From: Streptomyces sp. 2131.1
GTDB lineage: Bacteria > Actinomycetota > Actinomycetes > Streptomycetales > Streptomycetaceae
DNA: 64,000 nucleotides
Assembly: GCF_900105515.1 (NCBI RefSeq)
Contig: NZ_FNSY01000001.1
Span: 868,001-932,000 of the forward strand
Direction of reading: 5' to 3'
Of the stretch, positions 1 through 8,731 are shown piece after piece; position 1 is the first letter of the stretch; every line of letters starts with the position of its first letter. The notes beneath the pieces were generated by a model that saw nothing but the letters and a program-made list of their open reading frames with translations, was not told where the DNA came from and did no database searches. A program made the translations under genes and the position numbers.

Positions 1-100
1 CCTGTGAGTGGGCGGCGCCCATGAACGCGTATCCGACCATGCCGATCCCGAGCGTCGGCGGCTCGGCCGTCTGCTGCTGGGTCTGATCCCTCTGGGCCAT
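1..100 (-). CDS. Gfo/Idh/MocA family oxidoreductase, N-terminus only (cut by window edge)
   Basis: Only about 33 N-terminal residues are inside the window. After a Gln-rich leader the protein reads GIGMVGYAFMGAAHSQ, the start of the Rossmann fold of Gfo/Idh/MocA dehydrogenases (GxxGxxG followed by an AHS/AHA motif). The ATG at 98-100 has a strong ribosome site, GAGGAGG, about 8 nt upstream. It is the last visible gene of the sugar-import operon and starts 50 bp after the binding protein ends, so it probably oxidises the imported sugar or polyol with NAD(P). The substrate cannot be read from this fragment. Confidence 0.8.
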   Translation of the reverse strand, partial: MAQRDQTQQQTAEPPTLGIGMVGYAFMGAAHSQ

Positions 101-150
101 CCGGGGCTTCCTCCTCGTCGGTGGTTCGGCACGTACGGTGTCGCGGCCGG

Positions 151-1191
151 TCAGTTGAAGCCCGTCGGCAGGTACTGGTCGACGTTGTCCTTGGTGACGA
201 CGGCGGAGTAGAGGGTGAGGCTGGTCGGGATCTCCAGTTCGGCGAGTCCGGCCACGCCCTTGGCCTGGCCGAGCGCGCGGGCCAGGTCGATGGCGGAGGC
301 CGCCATGGTGGGCGGGTAGAGGACGGTGGCCTTGAGAACGCTGTCGTCGGCCTTGATGGCGTCCATCGCGGACTTGGCCCCGGCGCCTCCGACCATCAGG
401 AACTCGTCGCGGCCGGCCTGCTGGATGGCGCGGAGCGCGCCCACGCCCTGGTCGTCGTCGTGGTTCCACAGGGCGTCGAACTTCTTCTGCGCCTGGAGGA
501 GCTGCGCCATCTTCGCCTGGCCCGACTCGACGGTGAAGTCGGCCGCCTGACGGGCCACCAGCTCGACGTTCGGGAAGTTCTTCAGCGCGTCGGCGAAGCC
601 CTGGCTGCGCTGCTTGGTGAGCTCCAGGTTGTCGATCCCGGCGAGCTCGACGACCTTGGCACCCTTCTTGTCCTTGAGCTGTTCGCCGATGTACGTACCG
701 GCGTTGAGACCCATGCCGTAGTTGTCGCCGCCGATCCAGCAGCGGTATGCCTGCGGGGACGCGAAGACCCGGTCGAGGTTGATGACGGGGATGCCCGCGC
801 GCATGGCCTCCAGGCCGACCTGGGTGAGGGCCTTGCCGTCGGCCGGCAGGACGACCAGGACGTCGACCTTCTTGTTGATGAGGGTCTTGACCTGGCCGAT
901 CTGGGCGGCGGTGTCGTTGGAGCCCTCGGTGGTCTCCAGGGTCACCTCGGAGTACTTCTTCGCCCGGGACCTGGCGTTCTCGTTGATGGCGTTGAGCCAG
1001 CCGTGGTCGGCCTGCGGTCCGGCGAAGCCGATGGTGACGGGCCTGCCCGGCTTGTCGTCGGCGGCGGCCGCCCCGCTCTGCGCGGGGGCGTCCTTCTTCT
1101 TGGGGTCGTTGCTGGTGCAGGCGGTGAGGAAGGCGCCCGCGGAGACGGCTGCGGTGCCGAACAGGAGCCCTCTGCGACTGGTTTGCGGCAT
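151..1191 (-). CDS. Sugar ABC transporter substrate-binding lipoprotein (RbsB-like, Tat signal)
   Basis: A 346-residue periplasmic-binding protein of the ribose/galactose type (Peripla_BP_4). The N-terminus SRRGLLFG is a twin-arginine signal and FLTAC is a lipobox, so the protein should be exported folded and anchored by lipid. The mature part begins TIGFAGPQADHGWLNAI, typical of RbsB-like binders, and contains the hinge-region DRVF and GGDNYGMG segments. I chose ATG 1191 because AAGGG lies about 9 nt upstream; an in-frame ATG at 1209 has a poorer site. It follows the permease by 59 bp and delivers ligand to it. The ligand is unknown; the downstream dehydrogenase suggests a sugar or cyclitol. 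Confidence 0.92.
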   Translation of the reverse strand: MPQTSRRGLLFGTAAVSAGAFLTACTSNDPKKKDAPAQSGAAAADDKPGRPVTIGFAGPQADHGWLNAINENARSRAKKYSEVTLETTEGSNDTAAQIGQVKTLINKKVDVLVVLPADGKALTQVGLEAMRAGIPVINLDRVFASPQAYRCWIGGDNYGMGLNAGTYIGEQLKDKKGAKVVELAGIDNLELTKQRSQGFADALKNFPNVELVARQAADFTVESGQAKMAQLLQAQKKFDALWNHDDDQGVGALRAIQQAGRDEFLMVGGAGAKSAMDAIKADDSVLKATVLYPPTMAASAIDLARALGQAKGVAGLAELEIPTSLTLYSAVVTKDNVDQYLPTGFN

Positions 1192-1250
1192 GGCTGTGGA
1201 ACCCTTCATCCGGTGGGTCGGTGCGGGGAACTGTGGGGCGGTGCGGTGGG

Positions 1251-2276
1251 TCAGGTCTCCGTGCGGGAGGTGCGGCTCTGGACGAGGACGGCGGCGACGA
1301 TGATCGCGCCCTTGGCGATCTGCTGGACGTCGCTCTGGAGGTTGTTGAGCGCGAAGATGTTGGTGATCGTGGTGAAGATCAGGACGCCGAGCACGGAGCC
1401 GGTGATAGTGCCGCGGCCACCGCTGAGGAGGGTGCCGCCGATGATCGCGGCGGCGATGGCGTCGAGTTCGTAGAGGTTGCCCGCGGTGTTCTGTCCCGAG
1501 CCGGACAGGATGATCAGCATGAAGGCCGCGATGCCGCAGCACAGCCCGGACAGCAGGTAGAGGTACAGCCGCTGGCGGCGGACGTCGATGCCGGCGAGCC
1601 TGGCGGCTTCGGCGTTGCCGCCGATGGCGATGGTGCGGCGGCCGAAGGTCGTACGGTTCAGCAGCAGCCAGCCCGCGGCCGTGACCGCGGCGAAGATCAG
1701 GACGAGCGGCGGGATGCCCAGCACGTAGGAGTCGGGCAGGCCCAGGTCCAGGACCGAGGTGACCGTCACGATCTGGGTCTTGCCATCGGTGATCATGAGG
1801 GCCAGCCCGCGCGCCGAGGCGAGCATCGCCAGGGTCGCGATGAACGGCACCACCCTCCCGTACGCGATGAGCACCCCGTTGACCAGTCCGGCGACGAGGC
1901 CGACGAGCACGGCGGTGAACAGGATGCCCGCGAAGCCGTACTCCTGGGTGGCGAGGGTGCTCGCCCAGACGGAGGCGAGCGCGACCATCGCACCGACCGA
2001 GAGGTCGATCCCCCCGGAGGTGATGACGAGGGTGACGCCGACGGTGACGACACCGATCACCGACGCCTGGGTCAGGACGAGTTGGAGGTTCCCGGTGTCC
2101 AGGAAGGCGTCCGGCTCGGTGATGCCGCCGACGGCCACCAGCACGGCGAGGATGCCGAGCAGGGACAGGGTGTGGAGGTCGACGCGCAGCGCGCGCCGGG
2201 GTCCGTACTTCTTCAGGACCACGGGTGCGGGGCCCTGGTCCGGCCCGCTCTGCGCGGTGGGTACGGGGTGGGTCAT
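1251..2276 (-). CDS. Sugar ABC transporter permease (RbsC-like)
   Basis: A 341-residue integral membrane permease of the BPD_transp_2 family. A charged N-terminus of about 35 residues is followed by roughly eight to ten hydrophobic segments. The region VGVTLVITSGGIDLSVGAM is the signature of RbsC/XylH-type permeases, and SGGRGTITGSVLG near residue 285 is also typical. The ATG overlaps the stop of the ATPase gene by 4 bp (ATGA), so the two are translationally coupled. It forms the membrane channel of the importer with the RbsA-like ATPase. Confidence 0.93.
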   Translation of the reverse strand: MTHPVPTAQSGPDQGPAPVVLKKYGPRRALRVDLHTLSLLGILAVLVAVGGITEPDAFLDTGNLQLVLTQASVIGVVTVGVTLVITSGGIDLSVGAMVALASVWASTLATQEYGFAGILFTAVLVGLVAGLVNGVLIAYGRVVPFIATLAMLASARGLALMITDGKTQIVTVTSVLDLGLPDSYVLGIPPLVLIFAAVTAAGWLLLNRTTFGRRTIAIGGNAEAARLAGIDVRRQRLYLYLLSGLCCGIAAFMLIILSGSGQNTAGNLYELDAIAAAIIGGTLLSGGRGTITGSVLGVLIFTTITNIFALNNLQSDVQQIAKGAIIVAAVLVQSRTSRTET

Positions 2277-3799
2277 GGCGTCGGGCTCCCTTCCATCACG
2301 AGGTCGAGTACGCGGTGTTCGTCGAGGTCCGAGGCGTCGGCGGTGTGCACGACGCGTCCCTCGCGCAGGACGAGCACACGGTCGGCGAGGCCCAGCACTT
2401 CGGGCACTTCGCTGGAGACGAGCAGTACGGCGAGCCCTTCGTCGGCCAGCCGGCGGATCACGGCGTAGAGCTCGGCGCGGGCGCCGACGTCCACCCCGCG
2501 GGTCGGTTCGTCGAGCAGGAGCACCCGGCAGCCGCGCAGCAGCCAGCGGGCCAGGACCGCCTTCTGCTGGTTGCCGCCGGAGAGGGTGCGGACGGGGGTG
2601 TCCGGGTTGTCGGGGTGCAGCGAGAGGGTGCGTGTGGCGTCCCGGGCCGCCTTCCGCTCGGCCGTGCGGTCGACCCAGCCTGCCCTGGAGTAGCGGGACA
2701 GGGTGGAGACCGACACGTTGCGGGTGACGGATTCGAGCATCAGCAGGGCCTGGGCCTTGCGTTCCTCGGGGGCGAGGCCGATGCCGGCGGCGACGGCGGC
2801 GCGCACGCTCCCGGGCCGCAGCGCCTTCCCCGCGACGGTGACCCGGCCCGCGGTGGCGCGGCGGGCGCCGTACACGGTCTCCAGGATCTCGGAGCGCCCG
2901 GAGCCGACGAGCCCGGCGAGCCCGACGATCTCGCCCGGCCGCACCTCCAGGTCGATCGGGGCGAACTCCCCCTTCCTGGCCAGCCCTTCGACGGTGAGTA
3001 CGGGGGCGGCGTCGGCGCGCCCGGCGGGCGGCGGGGTCCGGGGCGGGAAGACGTACTCCACCTTGCGGCCGGTCATCAGCGCGACGATGTCGTGGGTCGG
3101 GGTGGTCCCGGCGGGCAGGCCGGCCGCGACGGCCCGGCCGTCCTTGAGGACGGTCACCCGGTCGCCGATGCGGCGGATCTCCTCGAGGCGGTGCGAGATG
3201 TAGACGACGGCGACGTCCTGGGCGGTCAGCGAGGCGATGATCCGGAAGAGGTTGTCGACCTCGTCGGGGTCGAGCGCGGCGGACGGCTCGTCCATCACGA
3301 TGAGGCGCACGTCGTGCGAGAGCGCCCGGGCCATGGACACGATCTGCTGCTGGGCGGCGGAGAGTTCGCCGACGGAGCGGCCGGGGTCGATCTCCGGGTG
3401 GCCGAGCCGGGCCAGCAGGGCGGCGGCCTCGGTACGGGCCCGGCGGGCGCGGACGACGAAGCCGGCGCTGACGGGCTCGTGGCCGAGGAAGACGTTCTCC
3501 GCGACGGACAGGCCCCGGACCAGGTCGAGTTCCTGGTAGATGGTGGCGATCCCGAGGCGCATCGCGGCCAGCGGCGACTTGAGCACGGCCGGTGCGCCGG
3601 ACCAGGTGATCTCGCCGTCGTCGGGCTGGTGGGCACCGGCGAGGACCTTGATGAGGGTGGACTTGCCGGCCCCGTTCTGGCCGAGGAGGCAGTGCACCTC
3701 ACCGGCGCGGACCTCCAGGTCCACGCCGTCGAGGGCGCGGACACCGGGGAAGGACTTGGTGATGCCGGACATGGTGAGCAGCGTGGATCGCGGAGCCAT
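2273..3799 (-). CDS. Sugar ABC transporter ATP-binding protein (RbsA-like, duplicated ATPase)
   Basis: A 508-residue protein with two fused ABC ATPase domains, the RbsA/MglA layout. The N-terminal half has Walker A GQNGAGKST (about residue 40), signature LSAAQQQ and Walker B LIVMDEPSAALD. The C-terminal half has the degenerate Walker A GLVGSGRSE usual for this family, signature LSGGNQQK and Walker B VLLLDEPTRGVD. It powers the adjacent permease. It starts 86 bp after the ROK regulator gene ends and its stop overlaps the permease start. Confidence 0.95.
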   Translation of the reverse strand: MAPRSTLLTMSGITKSFPGVRALDGVDLEVRAGEVHCLLGQNGAGKSTLIKVLAGAHQPDDGEITWSGAPAVLKSPLAAMRLGIATIYQELDLVRGLSVAENVFLGHEPVSAGFVVRARRARTEAAALLARLGHPEIDPGRSVGELSAAQQQIVSMARALSHDVRLIVMDEPSAALDPDEVDNLFRIIASLTAQDVAVVYISHRLEEIRRIGDRVTVLKDGRAVAAGLPAGTTPTHDIVALMTGRKVEYVFPPRTPPPAGRADAAPVLTVEGLARKGEFAPIDLEVRPGEIVGLAGLVGSGRSEILETVYGARRATAGRVTVAGKALRPGSVRAAVAAGIGLAPEERKAQALLMLESVTRNVSVSTLSRYSRAGWVDRTAERKAARDATRTLSLHPDNPDTPVRTLSGGNQQKAVLARWLLRGCRVLLLDEPTRGVDVGARAELYAVIRRLADEGLAVLLVSSEVPEVLGLADRVLVLREGRVVHTADASDLDEHRVLDLVMEGSPTP

Positions 3800-3885
3800 G
3801 ACGAAATCCCCTCGGCGGGCGGGGTGTTGGGGTGTGGGTCCGGCCGCCGGGGCGGGCCGGCGGATGGAGGACGGGTGGGGCGGGT

Positions 3886-5076
3886 TCAGACGGGTGAGAA
3901 GAGGTGGTCGCTGATGAGCCTGGCGCCGCCGGTGACTCCGGCGGCGGGTCCCAGCTCGCCCAGGACGATCGGGAGGTTGCCGGTGGCCAGCGGCAGGGAG
4001 CGCCGGTAGACCTGGGCCCGTACGGCGGCCAGCAGCGTGTGGCCGAGGCCGGTCACCCCGCCGCCGATCACCACCAGGGAGGGGTTGAAGAAGCTGACGA
4101 GGCCCGCGATGACCTGGCCGACGCGGTGTCCGCCGTCCCGGATGAGGAGGAGTGAGGTGGCGTCGCCGGCGGCCGCGGCGGCTGCCACGTCCGCGGCGGT
4201 GAGCCGGCCGGACGCACGGAGGCGGGCCGCGAGCTCCTCGGACCGTCCGGCGCGGGCCGCGTCCTCGGCGTCGCGGGCCAGGGCGGCGCCGCTGAAGTGG
4301 GCTTCCAGGCAGCCCTTGTTGCCGCAGGCGCAGAGGCGGCCGTCGGGTTCGACCTGGATGTGGCCGATGTCGCCGGCGCTGCCCGTCGCGCCCCGGTGGA
4401 CGGTGCCGCCGACGACGATGCCGCAGCCGATGCCCGTACCGATCTTGACGCAGAGGAAGTCGCCGACGGAACGGGCCACGCCCGCGTGCTGCTCCCCCAG
4501 GGCCATGAGGTTCACGTCGTTGTCGACCATGACCGGGCAGCCGAGTTCCTGGCTGAGTGCCTCGCGGACCGGGAAGCCGTCCCAGCCGGGCATGATCGGG
4601 GGTGCGACGGGGACGCCCTCGGGGAAGCGGACCGGTCCGGGGACGCCGATACCGGCGCCGTCGAAGCTGTCGGCGAAGCCGGAGTCCCGGAGCTTCGTCG
4701 CCATGGACAGCACCTGCTCGAAGACCGCGACGGGCCCTTCGCGTACGTCCATGGGGTGGTTGAGGTGGCCCAGTACCTCCAGTTCCGCGTTGGTGACCGC
4801 CACGTCGACGGAGGTGGCGCCGATGTCGACGCCGAGGAAGCGCAGGTGCGGGGCGAGGCGGATGTTGTGCGAGCGGCGGCCGCCGCGTGACGCGGCGAGT
4901 CCGTCGGCGACGACGAGTCCGGTCTCCAGCAGCCGGTCCACCTCGACGGCGAGCTTGGAGCGGGATAGCTCGACCTGATCTCCCAGCTTCGCCCGGGAGT
5001 TGGGCCCACCGTCGCGCAACAGCTTGAGCAGTCGCGCCTGGTGGGCGTTCGCGGGTCGTGCCGTCATACGTCTCAC
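3886..5076 (-). CDS. ROK family transcriptional regulator (NagC/XylR type)
   Basis: A 396-residue protein. The first 75 residues form a winged helix (NAHQARLLKLLRDGGPNSRA, then QVELSRSKL), followed by a ROK sugar-kinase-like fold with LGVDIGATSVDVAV and the zinc-binding CACGNKGCLEAH motif near residue 250. Members repress sugar-uptake genes until a sugar or sugar phosphate binds. GTG 5076 has GGGAGG about 6 nt upstream; an in-frame ATG at 5067 is the alternative. It heads the import operon and is the obvious candidate to control it. Confidence 0.9.
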   Translation of the reverse strand: MRRMTARPANAHQARLLKLLRDGGPNSRAKLGDQVELSRSKLAVEVDRLLETGLVVADGLAASRGGRRSHNIRLAPHLRFLGVDIGATSVDVAVTNAELEVLGHLNHPMDVREGPVAVFEQVLSMATKLRDSGFADSFDGAGIGVPGPVRFPEGVPVAPPIMPGWDGFPVREALSQELGCPVMVDNDVNLMALGEQHAGVARSVGDFLCVKIGTGIGCGIVVGGTVHRGATGSAGDIGHIQVEPDGRLCACGNKGCLEAHFSGAALARDAEDAARAGRSEELAARLRASGRLTAADVAAAAAAGDATSLLLIRDGGHRVGQVIAGLVSFFNPSLVVIGGGVTGLGHTLLAAVRAQVYRRSLPLATGNLPIVLGELGPAAGVTGGARLISDHLFSPV

Positions 5077-5250
5077 GCGCCCCTCCCGCCTCGTCGGCCT
5101 GTCCGTCGGGCTTGGGAGGGGAACGTAGCAGCGGTTTCCGGGGCTGGGAAGAAGTCGCGCAGGAATCCGGCTACCTTTCTCCTCTCCGAGGACAAAGGCA
5201 GGGCTGATGCCTGCCCGGCCCCGACCCGCCGCACAGGCCCCGCACCCGGC

Positions 5251-6201
5251 TCACGGGCAGCTGATCACCTGGCCCGCGTAGCTGAGGTTGCCACCGAAGC
5301 CGAAGAGGAGCACGGGCGCCCCGCTGGGGATCTCGCCCCGCTCGACCAGTTTGGACAGGGCCATGGGGATGGAGGCGGCGGAGGTGTTGCCGGAGTCCAC
5401 CACGTCGCGCGCGACGACGGCGTTGACCGCGCCGATCTTCCGGGCGACGGGCTCGATGATGCGCAGGTTGGCCTGGTGCAGGACGACGGCGGCCAGGTCC
5501 TCGGGGGTGAGGCCCGCCTTCTCGCAGACCTTGCGGGCGATGGGGGGCAGCTGGGTGGTGGCCCAGCGGTAGACGGACTGGCCCTCCTGCGCGAAGCGGG
5601 GCGGGGTGCCCTCGATGCGGACGGCGTCCCCCATGCCGGGGACCGAACCCCACAGCACCGGCCCGATGCCGGGCCGCTCGGCGTCCGCCCGGTCGGCGAC
5701 GACGACCGCGGCACCGGCCCCGTCGCCCATCAGGACGCAGCTGGAGCGGTCGGTCCAGTCGACGATGTCGCCCATCTTGTCGGCCCCGATGACCAGGGCG
5801 CGGGTGGCGGCGCCGGCGCGCAGGGCGTGGTCGGCGGTGGCGAGGGCGTGGGTGAATCCCGAGCACACCACGTTGATGTCCATGACCGCGGGCGCCTCCA
5901 TGCCGAGGCGGGCGGCGACCCGTGCCGACATGCTCGGCGAGCGGTCGATGGCGGTCGAGGTGGCGACCAGCACCAGGTCGATGTCGGCCGGCTGGAGACC
6001 CGCCGCGGCGAGTGCCTTCGCCGCCGCGTGCGCGGCCAGCTCGTCCACCGTCTCGTCGGGGCCGCCGATGTGGCGGGTCCTGATGCCGACGCGGCTGGTG
6101 ATCCACTCGTCACTGGTGTCGACCATGGCCGCGAGGTCATGGTTGGTGAGCACCTTGGCGGGCTGGTAGTGGCCGAGCGCCACGACACGTGAGCCGGTCA
6201 T
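5251..6201 (-). CDS. 3-oxoacyl-ACP synthase III family protein (FabH-like)
   Basis: A 316-residue thiolase-fold ketosynthase. The full Cys-His-Asn triad is present: Cys113 in NVVCSGFTHAL, His242 in VLHQANLR and Asn272 in SGNTSAAS. The length and the DEWITSRVGIRTRHI segment near residue 31 match FabH, which condenses an acyl-CoA starter with malonyl-ACP. No acyl carrier protein, FabD or FabF gene is adjacent, so this is more likely a stand-alone paralogue than the housekeeping gene of the fab cluster. ATG 6201 is preceded by GAGGGG about 12 nt upstream. It diverges from fdhD. Confidence 0.88.
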   Translation of the reverse strand: MTGSRVVALGHYQPAKVLTNHDLAAMVDTSDEWITSRVGIRTRHIGGPDETVDELAAHAAAKALAAAGLQPADIDLVLVATSTAIDRSPSMSARVAARLGMEAPAVMDINVVCSGFTHALATADHALRAGAATRALVIGADKMGDIVDWTDRSSCVLMGDGAGAAVVVADRADAERPGIGPVLWGSVPGMGDAVRIEGTPPRFAQEGQSVYRWATTQLPPIARKVCEKAGLTPEDLAAVVLHQANLRIIEPVARKIGAVNAVVARDVVDSGNTSAASIPMALSKLVERGEIPSGAPVLLFGFGGNLSYAGQVISCP

Positions 6202-6360
6202 AAAACGGGGTCCCCTCGCTCCATCTGTCAGGAACCAACCAGTCTTGGTCGCTACCGCCCGGTACGGGGGCAGGTGATCCCACAGGAATACCGGCTCCGG
6301 CTTGGAGGGCTCGACACCACACCGGACGGCCCGGGGGCCGGTCCCTCCGGTTGCGGCACG

Positions 6361-6408
6361 GCACCGGCGGTGCAGGACAATGGCAGCAACCGGGCGCACC
6401 GCCGGTGC
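6361..6408. repeat. 13-bp inverted repeat in the fdhD leader
   Basis: GCACCGGCGGTGC (6361-6373) is repeated as its exact reverse complement at 6396-6408, with a 22-nt loop. Each arm is itself nearly palindromic. It ends 41 nt before the fdhD start codon, so it could be an operator pair or a transcript hairpin. Confidence 0.6.
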
Positions 6409-6449
6409 TGCCCCAGCGCCTCACGCACAGAAACACGGGTCCAACGGTC

Positions 6450-7322
6450 ATGGGACGGGTCACCGAGCGCCGCCGCACCATCCGCATCCGGGACGGGGCC
6501 GTCTCCACCCGCCCCGACACCCTCGTCGCCGAGGAGCCCCTGGAGATCCGGCTGAACGGGAAGCCGCTCGCCATCACCATGCGCACCCCGGGCGACGACT
6601 TCGCGCTGGCCGCGGGTTTCCTGGTCAGCGAGGGTGTCATCGGCGACCGGGGCGATGTGCGGTCGATCGTGTACTGCGCCGGTGCGACCGCCGAGGGGGT
6701 CAACACGTACAACGTGGTGGACGTGGGGCTCGCGCCGGGCGTCGAGGTCCCCGACATCACGCTGGAGCGCAACGTCTACACGACGTCGTCCTGCGGTCTG
6801 TGCGGCAAAGCGAGCCTGGACGCCGTCCGCACCACGACGCGGCACCCCGTCGCCGACACTCCCCCGCTGCGGATCGAGCCCGCGCTGCTGTCCGCGCTCC
6901 CCGACCGGCTGCGCGCCTCCCAGCGGGTCTTCGACCGGACCGGCGGCCTGCACGCGGCGGCGCTGTTCTCCGAGTCCGGCGAGCTGATGGACGTACGGGA
7001 GGACGTCGGCCGGCACAACGCGGTCGACAAGCTGGTCGGACGGGCGCTGACGGACGGGCGGCTGCCGCTGTCCCGGTCGGTCCTGCTGGTGTCCGGGCGG
7101 GCCTCGTTCGAGCTGGCGCAGAAGGCGGTGATGGCGGGCATACCCGTGCTGGCGGCCGTCTCGGCGCCCTCGTCCCTCGCCGTGGACCTGGCCGCCGAGA
7201 CGGGTCTGACGCTGGTCGGCTTCCTGCGGGGGCCGTCGATGAACGTGTACGCGGGTGAGCACCGCATCGCGCTGGACGCCGGTCAGCCGACCGGTACGGT
7301 CTCCGGCGACGCCGTCTCCTGA
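6450..7322 (+). CDS. fdhD: Formate dehydrogenase accessory sulfurtransferase FdhD
   Basis: A 290-residue FdhD protein. The family transfers sulfur from a cysteine desulfurase to the molybdenum cofactor of formate dehydrogenase. The catalytic CxxC loop is present as SSCGLCGK (Cys115, Cys118), with the conserved [11 protein letters not shown] region before it and [13 protein letters not shown] after it. ATG 6450 gives the usual family N-terminus; I see no clear ribosome site. No formate dehydrogenase gene is in the window. The 3' end overlaps the convergent transporter gene by 40 bp. Confidence 0.95.
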   Translation: MGRVTERRRTIRIRDGAVSTRPDTLVAEEPLEIRLNGKPLAITMRTPGDDFALAAGFLVSEGVIGDRGDVRSIVYCAGATAEGVNTYNVVDVGLAPGVEVPDITLERNVYTTSSCGLCGKASLDAVRTTTRHPVADTPPLRIEPALLSALPDRLRASQRVFDRTGGLHAAALFSESGELMDVREDVGRHNAVDKLVGRALTDGRLPLSRSVLLVSGRASFELAQKAVMAGIPVLAAVSAPSSLAVDLAAETGLTLVGFLRGPSMNVYAGEHRIALDAGQPTGTVSGDAVS

Positions 7323-8302
7323 GGGTCGCGGGCGCGCCGCTTGGCGATCACCGCGCAGACCATGAGCTGCATCTGGTGGAAGAGCATCAGCGGCAGCACC
7401 GCGAGGCTCGCCTGCGCGCCGAACAGGACGCTGGCCATGGGCAGCCCCGAGGCCAGGCTCTTCTTGGAGCCGGCGAACTGGATGGCGATGCGGTCCGCGC
7501 GCCCGAAGCCGAGCCGCTTCGCGCCGTACCAGGTCAGCGAGAGCATCAACGCGAGCAGGACCGCCTCGGCGGCGAGCAGCGCGCCGAGCCTGGCCGGGGT
7601 CACCTGGTGCCAGATGCCGGCGACCATGCCCTCGCTGAACGCCGTGTAGACGACGAGCAGGATCGAGCCCCGGTCGACCAGGCCGAGGATCCGGCGGTGC
7701 CGCGTGAGGAAGCCGCCGACGCGGCGGCGCACCAGCTGACCCGCGACGAACGGCAGCAGCAGCTGGATGCCGATCTTGAGCAGGGCGTCGCCGGAGAAGC
7801 CACCGCCGCTGTCGCCGAGCAGCGCGGCGGCGAGCAGCGGGGTGAGGAAGATGCCGGCGATCGAGGAGAAGGAGCCCGCGCAAATCGCGGCGGGCACGTT
7901 GCCCCGGGCGATCGAGGTGAAGGCGATCGACGACTGGATGGTCGAGGGGACGAGGCACAGGAAGAGGAAGCCGCTCTGCAGCTGCGGCGACAGGACGTAC
8001 GGCACCAGCCCCCCGCTCGCCAGCCCCAGCAGCGGGAAGAGCACGAAGGTGCAGGCCAGGACGGTGAGGTGGAGCCGCCAGTGGCGCAGCCCCTCCAGGG
8101 CCTCGGCGGTGGACAGGCGCGCCCCGTAGAGGAAGAAGAGGAGGGCGACCGCGCCCGTGGAGGCGGAGCCGGCCACGTCGGCGGCCGTGCCCGAGGCCGG
8201 CAGCAGCGCGGCGAGGACGACGGTGCCGATCAGCGCCGCTATGTACGGGTCGACCGGCAGCCAGGGCGGCTGCTTCGGTATGCGGCGGCTCAGGTGCTTC
8301 AC
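7283..8302 (-). CDS. Bile acid:sodium symporter family transporter
   Basis: A 339-residue membrane protein with about ten hydrophobic segments, matching the putative Na+-dependent transporters of the SBF-like group (BASS fold). Visible landmarks are [11 protein letters not shown] near residue 55 and [15 protein letters not shown] near residue 280, a conserved segment of this group. GTG 8302 is chosen because GGAAG lies about 7 nt upstream; upstream sequence in the same frame is not protein-like. The substrate is unknown. The last 40 bp overlap fdhD on the other strand. Confidence 0.88.
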   Translation of the reverse strand: MKHLSRRIPKQPPWLPVDPYIAALIGTVVLAALLPASGTAADVAGSASTGAVALLFFLYGARLSTAEALEGLRHWRLHLTVLACTFVLFPLLGLASGGLVPYVLSPQLQSGFLFLCLVPSTIQSSIAFTSIARGNVPAAICAGSFSSIAGIFLTPLLAAALLGDSGGGFSGDALLKIGIQLLLPFVAGQLVRRRVGGFLTRHRRILGLVDRGSILLVVYTAFSEGMVAGIWHQVTPARLGALLAAEAVLLALMLSLTWYGAKRLGFGRADRIAIQFAGSKKSLASGLPMASVLFGAQASLAVLPLMLFHQMQLMVCAVIAKRRARDPQETASPETVPVG

Positions 8303-8731
8303 GTGTTCTTCCGTTCGGGTCGTGTCGTGCCCGGACCCATCCTGCGCGGACGGGGCCACGATCGGAAAATTCGAGCATCGGGCTGTTACCGCCGTCACGG
8401 TCGGTGTGAGCAGGCATGACGCGGGGCCGGGCGGGGGAGAATGCCCGGGACGCGACGTCCGGTACCGGGCGGACGGATCCCAGCAGACCGGTCGTACCGG
8501 GACACATCGGCCCACATTGGCAGTGATCGCGGCGTACAGATTCGGTGGAGATTCCCGCGCCGGCCGCTTACTTCGCGGTCCCAAGCGCGCCCGAGCCTTG
8601 CCCATCTGGCCGGATTTCGGCCCCTGACCAGTGCAGATACCACGCGGTACGGACAGCTCCGGGGCCTCCCGCGACGGCCCGCGGTGGGGTAGCGTCGCGG
8701 CGCTGTGCGGAGCGCCACAAGGAGCAGGTCA
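8303..8731. other. 429-bp intergenic region between divergent genes, no gene seen
   Basis: This separates the symporter from the acyl-CoA synthetase. No reading frame here has convincing codon bias or a recognisable product. It contains several short palindromes (CCGGTACCGG near 8459-8468, GACCGGTC near 8487-8494) and a TAGCGT hexamer at 8690-8695 that could be the -10 box of the synthetase promoter. I see no RNA gene. Confidence 0.5.

Noticed and set aside
121..1473. Long plus-strand open frame opposite the binding protein and permease
   Set aside because: The protein is Gly/Val/Asp/Arg-rich low-complexity sequence, a usual antisense artefact of high-GC genes, while the minus strand encodes clear ABC components.
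2225..4009. 594-codon plus-strand open frame opposite the ABC ATPase
   Set aside because: The antisense frame has no domain; the opposite strand has both Walker motifs and coupled overlaps.
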